From NCBI GenBank assembly GCA_001749745.1, contig JWTM01000541.1, positions 124,466 through 188,465 of the forward strand: a stretch of DNA of 64,000 bases, given 5' to 3'. The position numbers and the translations under genes were made by a program. Of this stretch, positions 51,122-59,305 are shown piece after piece (the first letter of the stretch is position 1; every line of letters begins with the position of its first letter). This stretch comes from Candidatus Marispirochaeta associata (GTDB lineage: Bacteria > Spirochaetota > Spirochaetia > JC444 > Marispirochaetaceae). The notes under the pieces were generated by a model. It saw only the letters and a list, made by a program, of their open reading frames with translations, ran no database searches and had not been told where the DNA came from.

Positions 51122-52236
51122 AGGAGTCCGCCGAAGAGGGCCGTTAGCGGCGCTACGAGCACCAGGCCGAAACTTCCCACCAGGGTGTGCAGGATCTCCG
51201 AGCTGACGTAGATTAGATTGAAAACGTTTACCAGCGGAGTACCCTGGGCCATAAAGACCATCAGTACGAAGGTGTAGCCCCCGGAGTAGGCTAGTAAGAG
51301 CGTAGTCGTCATAGTGCCGACTACCGCCCTGCCGACCCGCATACCGGAGAAGATCAACTCCTTGCGGCTGATTTCGGGATGCTTCTCCTGAACCTCCCGC
51401 ATCGAAGCGGCGATGTCCATGGCGATATCCATCACCGCCCCGGAGGAGGCGATGAAGATCCCCGCTAAGAAAATAGAGGTGAGGTTGAGATGGGGATAAC
51501 CAGAATAGAGCAGGGTCTCAGCAAAAGGCTTTACTGCTCCGTGAACCTTGAAGGCGGCACCGAATCCAAGCGAAAGCAGGGCGGTCATCCCGACGCCCGA
51601 GATTGCTCCTAAGTAGGCGACCCCCCCCATGCGGGAGATCCCGCCGATCAGGAAGATGATGACCGCAGTCATGGCGGTTACGATTAGTAGCGACAACAGC
51701 ACCGGCGGTAGGCCCAAGAGGAATCCGGGGATCATCAGCTTCCAGATCGCCGCCGCAGTGAAGATGAATGAGATCACCGCCTTCAACCCGGTCCATCCCG
51801 CATAGACAATCAGCAGCCCGATGAAGAGGAAGAGCAACAGAAGCTCCGTTCTAATCCGGTAATGATCCACCACCTGGTTCGAGAGGATCCGGCTGCCGTC
51901 GGGAGAGAGATTGAGGGTGACCAGTGCCTTGTCTCCAACTGTGAAGATCTTGTCCAGATCCATCTTGCCCAGGAGCATGTTGTTCCCCTCGATCACCTCT
52001 CCCTTGAAGCGCCCGTTTAAAATCCGGAGTGAAACACCCTGGTCTCCCGTTTTGACGATGCCGAACTGCTCGATAGTATCGTTCTCGACGGCAATCACTT
52101 CTGCCCGGACGCGAGCCGTCTTTCCCGTCTGAGGGGCTCCGAAATCCACGGGGATCAGGAAGAGCGAGGCGGTGACCAGCGCCAGAACCAGGGTAAGGAT
52201 CCGGTCTTTGCGTTCCATTTTCTCTTTAATAATCAT
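51109..52236 (-). CDS. YibE/F-family membrane protein
   Basis: Protein of 375 aa: a cytoplasmic N-terminus, one membrane segment (about 13-30), an extracytoplasmic OB-like part (about 40-125) and six or seven further segments. Typical YibE/F motifs include SSGAVMDIAMDIAAS and a C-terminal EILHTLVGSFGLVLVAPLTALFGGLL. Function is unknown. GAGGAAGC precedes the ATG. It follows the alkaline phosphatase gene on the same strand. Confidence 0.9.
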   Translation of the reverse strand: MIIKEKMERKDRILTLVLALVTASLFLIPVDFGAPQTGKTARVRAEVIAVENDTIEQFGIVKTGDQGVSLRILNGRFKGEVIEGNNMLLGKMDLDKIFTVGDKALVTLNLSPDGSRILSNQVVDHYRIRTELLLLFLFIGLLIVYAGWTGLKAVISFIFTAAAIWKLMIPGFLLGLPPVLLSLLIVTAMTAVIIFLIGGISRMGGVAYLGAISGVGMTALLSLGFGAAFKVHGAVKPFAETLLYSGYPHLNLTSIFLAGIFIASSGAVMDIAMDIAASMREVQEKHPEISRKELIFSGMRVGRAVVGTMTTTLLLAYSGGYTFVLMVFMAQGTPLVNVFNLIYVSSEILHTLVGSFGLVLVAPLTALFGGLLYKS

Positions 52237-52258
52237 GATGCTTCCTCTTCATTAATAG

Positions 52259-52289
52259 GCAAAGCCCCCTCCGCATGAGGGGACTTTGC
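52259..52289 (-). terminator. Hairpin after the alkaline phosphatase gene
   Basis: GCAAAG-CCCCCTC / GAGGGG-ACTTTGC forms a 13-bp stem with a 5-base loop (one mismatch), 30 bp after the phosphatase stop on the minus strand. No U-run follows, so it may stabilise the mRNA end instead. Confidence 0.6.
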
Positions 52290-52318
52290 ATTTAGGTTTT
52301 CGTTGGGCGTGAAATCGC

Positions 52319-53785
52319 TTAGCGAGCCGAGGCCGCGGCGGTATTCAGACCCATGATAGCCGAAGTCTTGTGGAAGATATCGGTGTTGTCGTAGTAACCG
52401 TTAAAGAGCTCCTGTCCGGCACCCAGGGCGAAGGTCGGTACGGGAACACCGGTGTGGGAGTAGGATGCCCAGGCGATTCCGGCACGGTTGTTTAGGATGT
52501 GGGTAATGGTTACCGTCAACGGTTCGTATCCGCCGTAAAGGAGGTAGGTCGTGTCATTGGCGGCGCGTTCTTCCTTCCCTAGCATGCTTTCGGCGAAAGC
52601 CTTCCCGAGCAGACCGGCTTCATAATCGCTTAAGTCGGTCAGGCCGAAGTTCTTCTCGATCTCGGGCATAAGCTGAGCCAGAGTACCGTTGGGATTAGCC
52701 TCTTTGAAAGGATTCAATACATAGGTGTTGAAGCCTTCGAAGCTCATCTTCTGCTTGGCGATCTGAGAGAACGCCGAATCGTATTTGGTGCCGGCGAAAC
52801 CGAGGGAGAGACCACCGGTCTCGTGGTCACCGGTTACGATGATAGCCGTCTCGGTGGGGTGCTCGTTATAGAACTTGACCGCCTCCTTGATGGCGTTGTC
52901 GAAGGCGATGGTATCGTGAATCGAAGCGGCCGCATCGTTGGCGTGGCAGGCCCAGTCGATCTTGCCGGCCTCGACCATCATGAAGAAGCCCTTCTCATTC
53001 TTAAGGAGCTCGATCCCCTTGGCGGTGAACTCGGCCAAACTTATGTCGTCCGAATCCTGGTCGATGGTGTAATCGAGGGCGTTGAAGGCAAAGCCGTGGT
53101 TGTAGGCGTAGACCTGCTTATCCGAGGGGCTGAGAGCGTTGAACTCATCCCGATTGGAAGCGATCTCCCAACCCCGCTGCTTCATTACATCATGAGCCGA
53201 CTCTTGGCCTTCAGGGGTTTTGCTGGTGCGGACCATTCCGCCGGCGAAGTAGTCGAAATCGCTGTTGGCCATCTGCATGTTGATGTCGTAATAGTTCTTG
53301 CGGGTCTCATTGTGAGCATAGAAGGTGGCGGGGGTAGCATGGTCCAGATTTACCGAAGAGAGGATCCCGACCTTCATGCCGGCCTCTTTGGCCATTTGGG
53401 CCAGGGTCTTGAGCTTAACCGTCTTGGTAGCGTCCATGGCGATAACGCCGGACTCGGTCTTCTGTCCACAGGCGATGGCAGTACCGGCAGCGGCGGAATC
53501 GGTGATGAATGCATTGGAGGAGTGAGTGGTGGTCAGGCCTTGGGCGGGAAACTGGCTTAAGGCGAGCTTCTCGACGCCGGGGCTATTGTCCATCTCGGAC
53601 TTCAGGAAGGCTTCGGTGGCGGTAATCTGGGTCATGGACATGCCGTCGCCGATGAAGAGAAACACATACTTGGCCTGGGCGACTTCGCCTGCGGGGGTCT
53701 CCTGAGCGCCTTTGGCCCAGATCAGGGTGGGAACGAGAAGCACGAGCAGCAATAGCGCGAGCTTCTGGAGGATACTCTTTTTCAT
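52319..53785 (-). CDS. phoA: Periplasmic alkaline phosphatase
   Basis: Protein of 488 aa with a signal peptide (1-25, cleavage near WAKG). The metal Asp lies in FIGDGMSMTQIT, the nucleophile Ser in TDSAAAGTAIACG, and metal His in GDHETGG. These match the PhoA fold and motifs. It frees phosphate from phosphoesters in the periplasm, probably under phosphate limitation. A Fur-like sequence lies about 95 bp upstream. AAGGAG precedes the ATG. Confidence 0.92.
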   Translation of the reverse strand: MKKSILQKLALLLLVLLVPTLIWAKGAQETPAGEVAQAKYVFLFIGDGMSMTQITATEAFLKSEMDNSPGVEKLALSQFPAQGLTTTHSSNAFITDSAAAGTAIACGQKTESGVIAMDATKTVKLKTLAQMAKEAGMKVGILSSVNLDHATPATFYAHNETRKNYYDINMQMANSDFDYFAGGMVRTSKTPEGQESAHDVMKQRGWEIASNRDEFNALSPSDKQVYAYNHGFAFNALDYTIDQDSDDISLAEFTAKGIELLKNEKGFFMMVEAGKIDWACHANDAAASIHDTIAFDNAIKEAVKFYNEHPTETAIIVTGDHETGGLSLGFAGTKYDSAFSQIAKQKMSFEGFNTYVLNPFKEANPNGTLAQLMPEIEKNFGLTDLSDYEAGLLGKAFAESMLGKEERAANDTTYLLYGGYEPLTVTITHILNNRAGIAWASYSHTGVPVPTFALGAGQELFNGYYDNTDIFHKTSAIMGLNTAAASAR

Positions 53786-53879
53786 TCTTTTCTCCTTGGA
53801 AAATAGTATGGCTGTATCCTGTTCCCCTTCTATTAGGGCAGCGTTACCTATGCGTTTTATGGTCGTCAGATTTTCATGA

Positions 53880-53898
53880 GATAATGATTATGATTCTT
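53880..53898. promoter_or_regulatory. Fur-like box upstream of the alkaline phosphatase gene
   Basis: The 19-mer starting GATAATGATTATGATTC agrees with the Fur consensus at 15 of 19 positions. It is 94 bp upstream of the alkaline phosphatase start, near the edge of useful promoter distance. AT-rich chance similarity is possible. Confidence 0.35.
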
Positions 53899-53935
53899 GA
53901 TAAAAATGATAGGCTTTCTCGCGGTAATGATGGTA

Positions 53936-54028
53936 GCAACGGACGTTTGGGGTTTGTTTGAGAAATACGGGATCAAGGCGGGGATCGAAGGGAAGGTGCA
54001 CCCCTCGATGCTCCACCACACCTTCGCC
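53936..54028 (+). pseudogene. Remnant of a tyrosine recombinase C-terminal half
   Basis: A short plus-strand frame reads VWGLFEKYGIKAGIEGK-VHPSMLHHTFAG, which matches the box II region of tyrosine recombinases (usual PHxLRHTFA). The box II Arg is His here, and the remaining catalytic region is absent, so it is non-functional. The frame ends at 54052 in unrelated sequence overlapping the cdd 3' end. It may mark an old integration site. Confidence 0.5.
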
Positions 54029-54038
54029 GGTCTACCCC

Positions 54039-54440
54039 TCAGAAGTCCGTAAAAGGATGGGGCAGAAGCTCCTTGAAGAGATAGCTCCGATTCTCCCCAT
54101 CCGTATTGGCCAGCAGTACCGGGGTCTCCGGGCCGCAGAACTCGGCGATAACCTGCAGGCAGAGGGCGCAGGGCGGGGCCGGATTCTCTCCTGCGGTAAC
54201 CACCGCAATAGCCTCGATCTCCGCCCGGGGATCCTCGCTCTTGGCCTTCAGGATGGCTACCCGTTCGGCGCAGACGGTGGCGCCGAAACTAGCGTTTTCG
54301 ATATTGCAGCCCGTGACGATCTCGCCGCTCTTCAAGAGCAGGGCGGCGCCGACCTGAAACTTCGAGTAGGGGGTGTAGGCCTTCTCCCGGGCCGCCTGGG
54401 CGGCCCGGATCAGTTTTTCAGTTTCCATAGCGTATGCCAT
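54039..54440 (-). CDS. cdd: Cytidine deaminase
   Basis: Enzyme of 133 aa that deaminates cytidine or deoxycytidine to uridine forms. The zinc site is complete: CAERVAI supplies the first Cys and catalytic Glu, PPCALC the other two Cys. The length matches homotetrameric Cdd. It is the last gene of the nucleoside importer operon, 12 nt after the permease stop, so imported nucleosides are processed on entry. The start at 54440 has a weak ribosome site; the Met four codons later is an alternative. Confidence 0.94.
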   Translation of the reverse strand: MAYAMETEKLIRAAQAAREKAYTPYSKFQVGAALLLKSGEIVTGCNIENASFGATVCAERVAILKAKSEDPRAEIEAIAVVTAGENPAPPCALCLQVIAEFCGPETPVLLANTDGENRSYLFKELLPHPFTDF

Positions 54441-54452
54441 TCAGCCGAAGCC

Positions 54453-55397
54453 CTAGCGCTTGTCCTTCTCGAAGGGTTCTCCTACGGCCTTGGGCGCCTG
54501 GGAGGACTTAGAGAAGAGGACCAGAGCGATCAGAGTGGCCACATAGGGAAAGGTCTTCAGCAGGACCTCGGGAATTATCCGCATCTCGGGTATGACCTGG
54601 CTGACGTTAGCCATGGTAGTGGCGAAGCCGAAGAAGAGGGTCGCCCCTAAGATTCCCAGCGGTTTCCACTGGCCGAAGATCAGGGATGCCAGCGCCAGGA
54701 ATCCCAGACCGGCAACCGAACCGTTGAACTGGCCGGAGTAGGTGACGATGATAATCGCCCCGCCCAACGCTGCGAAGGCCCCGGATAATCCGACCCCGAT
54801 ATATCTGGTCACGGATACGTTGATCCCGGCGGCATCCGCTGCGTGAGGATGTTCTCCGCAGGACCTGAGTCTAAGCCCCTGGGGTGTGTAATAGAGCACG
54901 TAGTAGGCGATTCCCAGAATGAGCAGCACCACCCAGGTGGTGGCGTAGCTGTTCTGGAACAGCATCGGCCCGAGAACGGGGATTCGGCTCAGCAGGGGAA
55001 CGTCGAAGCGGATAAGACCCTGGATAATCTGGATGTTGCCGCTGCCGATTATGTTGCGGGCAAAGAAAAGGGTCAGCGCCGCGGCGATGGCGTTGATGGC
55101 CGTACCGGATATGATCTGATTGGCCCCCAGGGAGACCGATGCGAAGGCGTGCAGCATGGAGAATGCAACCCCGGCGATTATCGCCATTAGCAGGCCGATC
55201 CAGATCGAGGAAGCGCCCATGCTTCCTTCCAGCATCCGGATGGTAAAGGCAGAGGCGAAGGAGCCGATGACCATAAGGCCCTCGAGTCCGATGTTTACGA
55301 CGCCGGAGCGCTCGCTGAAGAGGCCGCCGAGGGAGGTGATCAGCAGCGGGATGGTATAGGCAATCGCATAGGGGAAAATCTGAATAATAATATCCAT
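54453..55397 (-). CDS. Nucleoside ABC transporter permease, second subunit
   Basis: Inner-membrane protein of 314 aa with eight or so segments, like YufQ/PnrE. Motifs include ERSGVVNIGLEGLM, GANQIISGTAINAI and GVGLSGAFAALGGA. The start overlaps the upstream permease stop by one base (55397). It forms a channel with the first permease, powered by the ATPase and fed by the BMP receptor. Confidence 0.92.
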   Translation of the reverse strand: MDIIIQIFPYAIAYTIPLLITSLGGLFSERSGVVNIGLEGLMVIGSFASAFTIRMLEGSMGASSIWIGLLMAIIAGVAFSMLHAFASVSLGANQIISGTAINAIAAALTLFFARNIIGSGNIQIIQGLIRFDVPLLSRIPVLGPMLFQNSYATTWVVLLILGIAYYVLYYTPQGLRLRSCGEHPHAADAAGINVSVTRYIGVGLSGAFAALGGAIIIVTYSGQFNGSVAGLGFLALASLIFGQWKPLGILGATLFFGFATTMANVSQVIPEMRIIPEVLLKTFPYVATLIALVLFSKSSQAPKAVGEPFEKDKR

Positions 55398-56470
55398 TAG
55401 GTTCTCCTCCCTCGTTTGAAGTATTTCAAGATCCGTTCAAATAAAACCGAACAAGCTGCGCCGTATATCAAGAATCCGATGATCAGGTCGCCGACCTCAG
55501 GCGGTACGCCGGTCATGGATTGCATGAAGCCTTTGCCGTTTTGAAGGATTCCGAAGAAAAAGGCAGAGAACAAGGCGCCCACCGGCGTGCTGGCTCCCAA
55601 CAAGGCTACCGCGATGCCGTCGAAGCCCTGAATAGGCAGCTTCCCGATCTCCATGTGGTTGGAGTAGCCGGTGTAGTAGGTCATCCCCGCGATTCCCGCC
55701 AGAGCCCCGGCGATGGTCATGGAGAGGATGATGTTCCGGTTTACCTTCATGCCGGCGTATTCGGCGGCGTGGCGGTTGAATCCGGCGGCTTTCAGCTGAT
55801 AGCCGAGCACGGTCTTGTTGATGATGATGGCGATGATCACCACGAATATTACGGCTATGAGAAGACCCAGGTTCAAGAACGACCTGTTGGTGATCTCCCT
55901 GAGCCAATCGAGCTGCAGGCTGGAATCCAGCTGGAGTTTGGCGGACTGGGTCTCTTGTCCGGGATCCCGGAGGCCGGTATCGCGAATGGCGTAGTAGGTT
56001 ACCCAGAGGGCAATGAAGTTCATCATGATAGTGGCGACGACCTCATGCACGTTATACTTTGCCTTGAGCAGCCCCGGAATGAAGCCCCAAAGCGCCCCGC
56101 CCAACATGGCGCCCATAAACATGACGGAGAGCATCAGCGGTTTGGGGAGATTGAGGGTCAGCCCCAGGGCGGTGGCGACGAAGCCGCCGAAAAGCATCTG
56201 GCCGGCGGCGCCGATGTTGAAGAGGCCGGTGCGAAAGGCGAATGCCACCGATAGACCGGTCAGAATCAGGGTTGTAGAGTTCGCCAGGGTGTTCGAGAAA
56301 CGCTTCACGTTCATCAACCCGCCGCGAAAGAGGAAGAAGTAGGCGCTAATAGGATTATTTCCGGTAATCAGAATCAGAATCGCGGCGATGGCCATTCCGA
56401 ACAGGATAGCCATAATGGCGATCTGCAGTTGATGGGGGATTCTCAGTCTGAAAGTCGATAGTCGTTTCAA
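55397..56470 (-). CDS. Nucleoside ABC transporter permease, first subunit
   Basis: Inner-membrane protein of 357 aa resembling YufP/PnrD. It has about nine membrane segments, with FRTGLFNIGAAGQMLFGGF and AKYNVHEVVATIMMNFIA being typical. It is 2 bp after the ATPase gene. Together with the 54453 product it likely makes the heterodimeric channel. Confidence 0.92.
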   Translation of the reverse strand: MKRLSTFRLRIPHQLQIAIMAILFGMAIAAILILITGNNPISAYFFLFRGGLMNVKRFSNTLANSTTLILTGLSVAFAFRTGLFNIGAAGQMLFGGFVATALGLTLNLPKPLMLSVMFMGAMLGGALWGFIPGLLKAKYNVHEVVATIMMNFIALWVTYYAIRDTGLRDPGQETQSAKLQLDSSLQLDWLREITNRSFLNLGLLIAVIFVVIIAIIINKTVLGYQLKAAGFNRHAAEYAGMKVNRNIILSMTIAGALAGIAGMTYYTGYSNHMEIGKLPIQGFDGIAVALLGASTPVGALFSAFFFGILQNGKGFMQSMTGVPPEVGDLIIGFLIYGAACSVLFERILKYFKRGRRT

Positions 56471-56471
56471 C

Positions 56472-57989
56472 TCAGGCTCCTTTTTCTATACCGGCCATCA
56501 TCAGGCCGACTTCGTTTTCATCGGTTTCGCTGGTGACCACCTCGCCGACCTTTTCACCATGGTTGATGACCACGATACGGTCCGAGAGGTCGAGGATCTC
56601 ATCGAGTTCCAGACTCACCAGAAGCACCGCCCGGCCGCTGTCTCGCTGTTCGACCAGTCGCTTGTGGATGTACTCGATTGAGCCCACATCCAGACCGCGG
56701 GTCGGCTGCACGGCAATCAGTACATCCGGATTATGGCTGATCTCTCGGCCGACGATGGCTTTCTGCTGGTTTCCGCCGGAGAGGGATCGGGCCTTGGCTA
56801 TGGAACCTTCCCCGGAACGTACGTCGAATTCCTTGATCAGCTTCTCGCTGTAGGCGCGGATCTCATCGAACTGAAGAAAGCCGTGCTGACTGTAGGGTTT
56901 CTTTTCGTGGATCTCCAGGATCATGTTCTCTTCGATACTGTAATCCAGCACCAGGCCCCGCTTCTGCCTGTCCTCCGGGATATGGGCCAGGCCGGCATCG
57001 AAGCGTTGCTTGATGCTCAGGGTGCTGATATCATTGCCCGCCACGAGAATCTCGCCGGATGCGGCATTGCGGAGTCCGGTAAGGGCCTCCACCAGTTCGG
57101 TCTGGCCGTTGCCGTCGACACCGGCGATGCCGAGGATTTCGCCTTTGTACAATTCGAAGCCGAAATTCTTGACCGCCTCCTCGCCGCGGTTGCCGATGAC
57201 AAGAAGATCCTTGACCTGGAGGGCAAGTTCTCCCGGTTTGGCTTCATCCTTCTCCACATGGAAGGATACCTCCCGACCGACCATCATCTCCGCCATCTTG
57301 GCTTCCGAGGTCTCCTTGACTTCGACCGTGCCGATAACCTTCCCCCGTCTGATAACGGTACAGCGATCCGCAACCTCCTTGATCTCCTTCAGCTTATGGG
57401 TGATCAGGATTATCGATTTCCCTTCGTTGAGGAGATTGCGCATGATCTTCATCAGATCATGGATCTCTTGCGGGGTGAGTACCGCGGTGGGCTCGTCGAA
57501 GATCAGCATCTCGGCGTCCCGGTAGAGCATCTTGAGGATTTCGACCCGCTGCTGCATGCCGACCGAGATATCCTCGATCTTGGCATAGGGATCAACATTC
57601 AGACCGTAGTGCTCGGAAAGCTCCTTGATCTTCTTCGCTGCGCCCTTCCGGTCTATCACCGCGCCGGTCATGGGTTCCATCCCGAGGATGATATTCTCCG
57701 TGACGGTGAAATTGTGAACCAGCTTGAAATGCTGGTGAACCATACCGATGCCCAGATTATTAGCCATGGTAGGATTTCTGATCTCCACTTCTTTGCCGCG
57801 CACAAAAATCTTGCCGGCATCGGGTTGGTAGAGGCCGAAGAGTATACTCATCAGGGTGGATTTCCCGGCCCCGTTCTCCCCGAGAAGGGCATGGACCTCT
57901 CCCTTCTCGAGGGACAGGTTTATGTCGTCATTGGCTACGATTCCGGGAAACTCTTTGCGGATATTCCGCATCTCGATGATTTTTTCCAT
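56472..57989 (-). CDS. Nucleoside ABC transporter ATP-binding protein, two ATPase domains
   Basis: Protein of 505 aa with two ABC domains, as in YufO/PnrC. Domain 1 has GENGAGKST, VGMQQRVEILK and LIFDEPTAVL; domain 2 has GVDGNGQTE in place of Walker A, SGGNQQKAIVGRE and a degenerate Walker B region (VLIAVQPTRGLD, with Gln for Glu). The start at 57989 has GGGAG 6 nt upstream; the longer frame to 58094 runs into the terminator and is rejected. It follows a strong terminator after the receptor gene. Confidence 0.93.
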   Translation of the reverse strand: MEKIIEMRNIRKEFPGIVANDDINLSLEKGEVHALLGENGAGKSTLMSILFGLYQPDAGKIFVRGKEVEIRNPTMANNLGIGMVHQHFKLVHNFTVTENIILGMEPMTGAVIDRKGAAKKIKELSEHYGLNVDPYAKIEDISVGMQQRVEILKMLYRDAEMLIFDEPTAVLTPQEIHDLMKIMRNLLNEGKSIILITHKLKEIKEVADRCTVIRRGKVIGTVEVKETSEAKMAEMMVGREVSFHVEKDEAKPGELALQVKDLLVIGNRGEEAVKNFGFELYKGEILGIAGVDGNGQTELVEALTGLRNAASGEILVAGNDISTLSIKQRFDAGLAHIPEDRQKRGLVLDYSIEENMILEIHEKKPYSQHGFLQFDEIRAYSEKLIKEFDVRSGEGSIAKARSLSGGNQQKAIVGREISHNPDVLIAVQPTRGLDVGSIEYIHKRLVEQRDSGRAVLLVSLELDEILDLSDRIVVINHGEKVGEVVTSETDENEVGLMMAGIEKGA

Positions 57990-58092
57990 AGATCTCCCTT
58001 TCTTCTGCCGCTGCTTCCAGAGAGGCAGTTTTCTGCGGTAGACAGGAAGCGTACCGACCGCAGTAGTGAAATACATTTTAAACCGGTAATGC

Positions 58093-58123
58093 AAAAAAAA
58101 ACAGGGGCTTTTCGCCCCTGTTT
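58093..58123 (-). terminator. Terminator between the nucleoside receptor and the ATPase gene
   Basis: An 8-bp ACAGGGGC/GCCCCTGT stem, extended to 10 by A-T pairs, with a 5-base loop and eight or more U on the minus strand. It should reduce transcription into the importer genes downstream, so receptor exceeds transporter. Confidence 0.9.
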
Positions 58124-58146
58124 AGCCGATTTAACTCGGTGAAGAA

Positions 58147-59244
58147 TTACGGAATCAGGTCGCCCTGCTCCGAACTGACAACGATATCGCCGGCGACGAT
58201 AGCGTCGAATACTTCGTCTACCTGAGCCTGTACCTCGGCGTCCAGGTTGGGGTTCTCCTCAGGGATACCGACGCCGTCGTTGGTGGCGTCGAAGGTCAGA
58301 ACCTGACCTCCGGGGAAGGAGTCGTTCAGGTAGGCTTCGATCATATCGTAGGCAGCCCGGTCGATCTTCTTGACGGCGGAAGTCAGGATGATCGAATTGT
58401 CGCCTTCGTAGATACCGTCGGCATACTGATCGACATCGACGCCGATGATCCAAACGTCTTCGCCCGCCAGTGCGCGGCTCTTGGCCTCGTTGATCGCACC
58501 GACACCGACGCCGCCGGCGGCGCAGAAGATAGCGTTGACGCCCTTCTCGAACATCTGCGCGGCGATCTGCTGACCGGCGGCGACGTTATCAAAGGAACCC
58601 TGATAGATAATGTTCTCTTCGAAGAAGGTTACGTTGGTATCGAGATTTTCATTGGCATACATAACGCCCTGCTGGAAGCCCCAGTTGAACTTCTGTACCG
58701 GGGGAATCTCCATGCCTCCGATAAAGCCCACTTCACCTTCCTGCAGCTGCAGCGCGGTTGCGACACCGGCGATGAAGCCCGATTCGTGCTCGGCGAAGAA
58801 GATGGAGACCGTGTTGGGTCCTACTTCGCTGTTGTAGTCGCCGGGATGAGGAATGCCGTCGATCAGTACAAAGTTAGCATCTTCATATTCGCTCTGCGCC
58901 TGGTAGATGGCGGTCTCGAACTTAAAGCCGGGGGTAACGACGAACTTGTAGCCGGCGTCGTAGAGGTTGCCGATTTCAAGAACGTAATCAGCCTCGGTGG
59001 TACCGGTGGGCTTCAGGTACTTGATGTCAAGATCCATATCCTCGGCGGCAGCCTGGATCCCTTCCCAGGTTCCCTGGTTGAAGGACTTGTCATCGATTGT
59101 TCCCGCATCGGTAACCATACCGACCTTTAAGGGTTCCGCCTTCTCCTCGGCCGCAGCCGCTGCGGGCTCCTCTTTCTTTGCGCAAGAGGTAACGGTGAGG
59201 AGAATGAGGGAGATGACTACTAAGAGAGTTAGAGCCTTTTTCAT
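58147..59244 (-). CDS. Nucleoside-binding lipoprotein of the BMP family (PnrA/TmpC-like)
   Basis: Protein of 365 aa with the lipobox VTSC (C21), then an acidic low-complexity linker and the BMP/type I binding fold. Motifs are VTDAGTIDDKSFNQGTWEG, FVVTPGFKFE, FFAEHESGFIAGV and VGFIGGMEIPPVQKF. PnrA/TmpC of Treponema binds purine nucleosides. A promoter (59277-59305) and AAGGAG precede the ATG. It heads the importer operon and is followed by a terminator. Confidence 0.93.
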   Translation of the reverse strand: MKKALTLLVVISLILLTVTSCAKKEEPAAAAAEEKAEPLKVGMVTDAGTIDDKSFNQGTWEGIQAAAEDMDLDIKYLKPTGTTEADYVLEIGNLYDAGYKFVVTPGFKFETAIYQAQSEYEDANFVLIDGIPHPGDYNSEVGPNTVSIFFAEHESGFIAGVATALQLQEGEVGFIGGMEIPPVQKFNWGFQQGVMYANENLDTNVTFFEENIIYQGSFDNVAAGQQIAAQMFEKGVNAIFCAAGGVGVGAINEAKSRALAGEDVWIIGVDVDQYADGIYEGDNSIILTSAVKKIDRAAYDMIEAYLNDSFPGGQVLTFDATNDGVGIPEENPNLDAEVQAQVDEVFDAIVAGDIVVSSEQGDLIP

Positions 59245-59276
59245 TTTTTACTCCTTGTAAAAATTACTGTTTGTCA

Positions 59277-59305
59277 ATTGTATGACTAGCCACCAATCAG
59301 GTCAA
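59277..59305 (-). promoter_or_regulatory. Sigma-70-type promoter of the nucleoside importer operon
   Basis: On the minus strand: TTGACC (59305-59300), 17-bp spacer, TACAAT (59282-59277). It overlaps the 3' end of the patatin gene. Confidence 0.7.

Noticed and set aside
53958..54650. Plus-strand ORF of 230 codons opposite cdd and a permease
   Set aside because: It lies antisense to cdd, which has the full zinc site, and shows no domain. The real signal nearby is a shorter frame with a recombinase-like box.
56733..58142. Plus-strand 469-codon ORF opposite the nucleoside ATPase gene
   Set aside because: The opposite strand has intact ABC motifs and ribosome sites. The ORF is composed of antisense of these.
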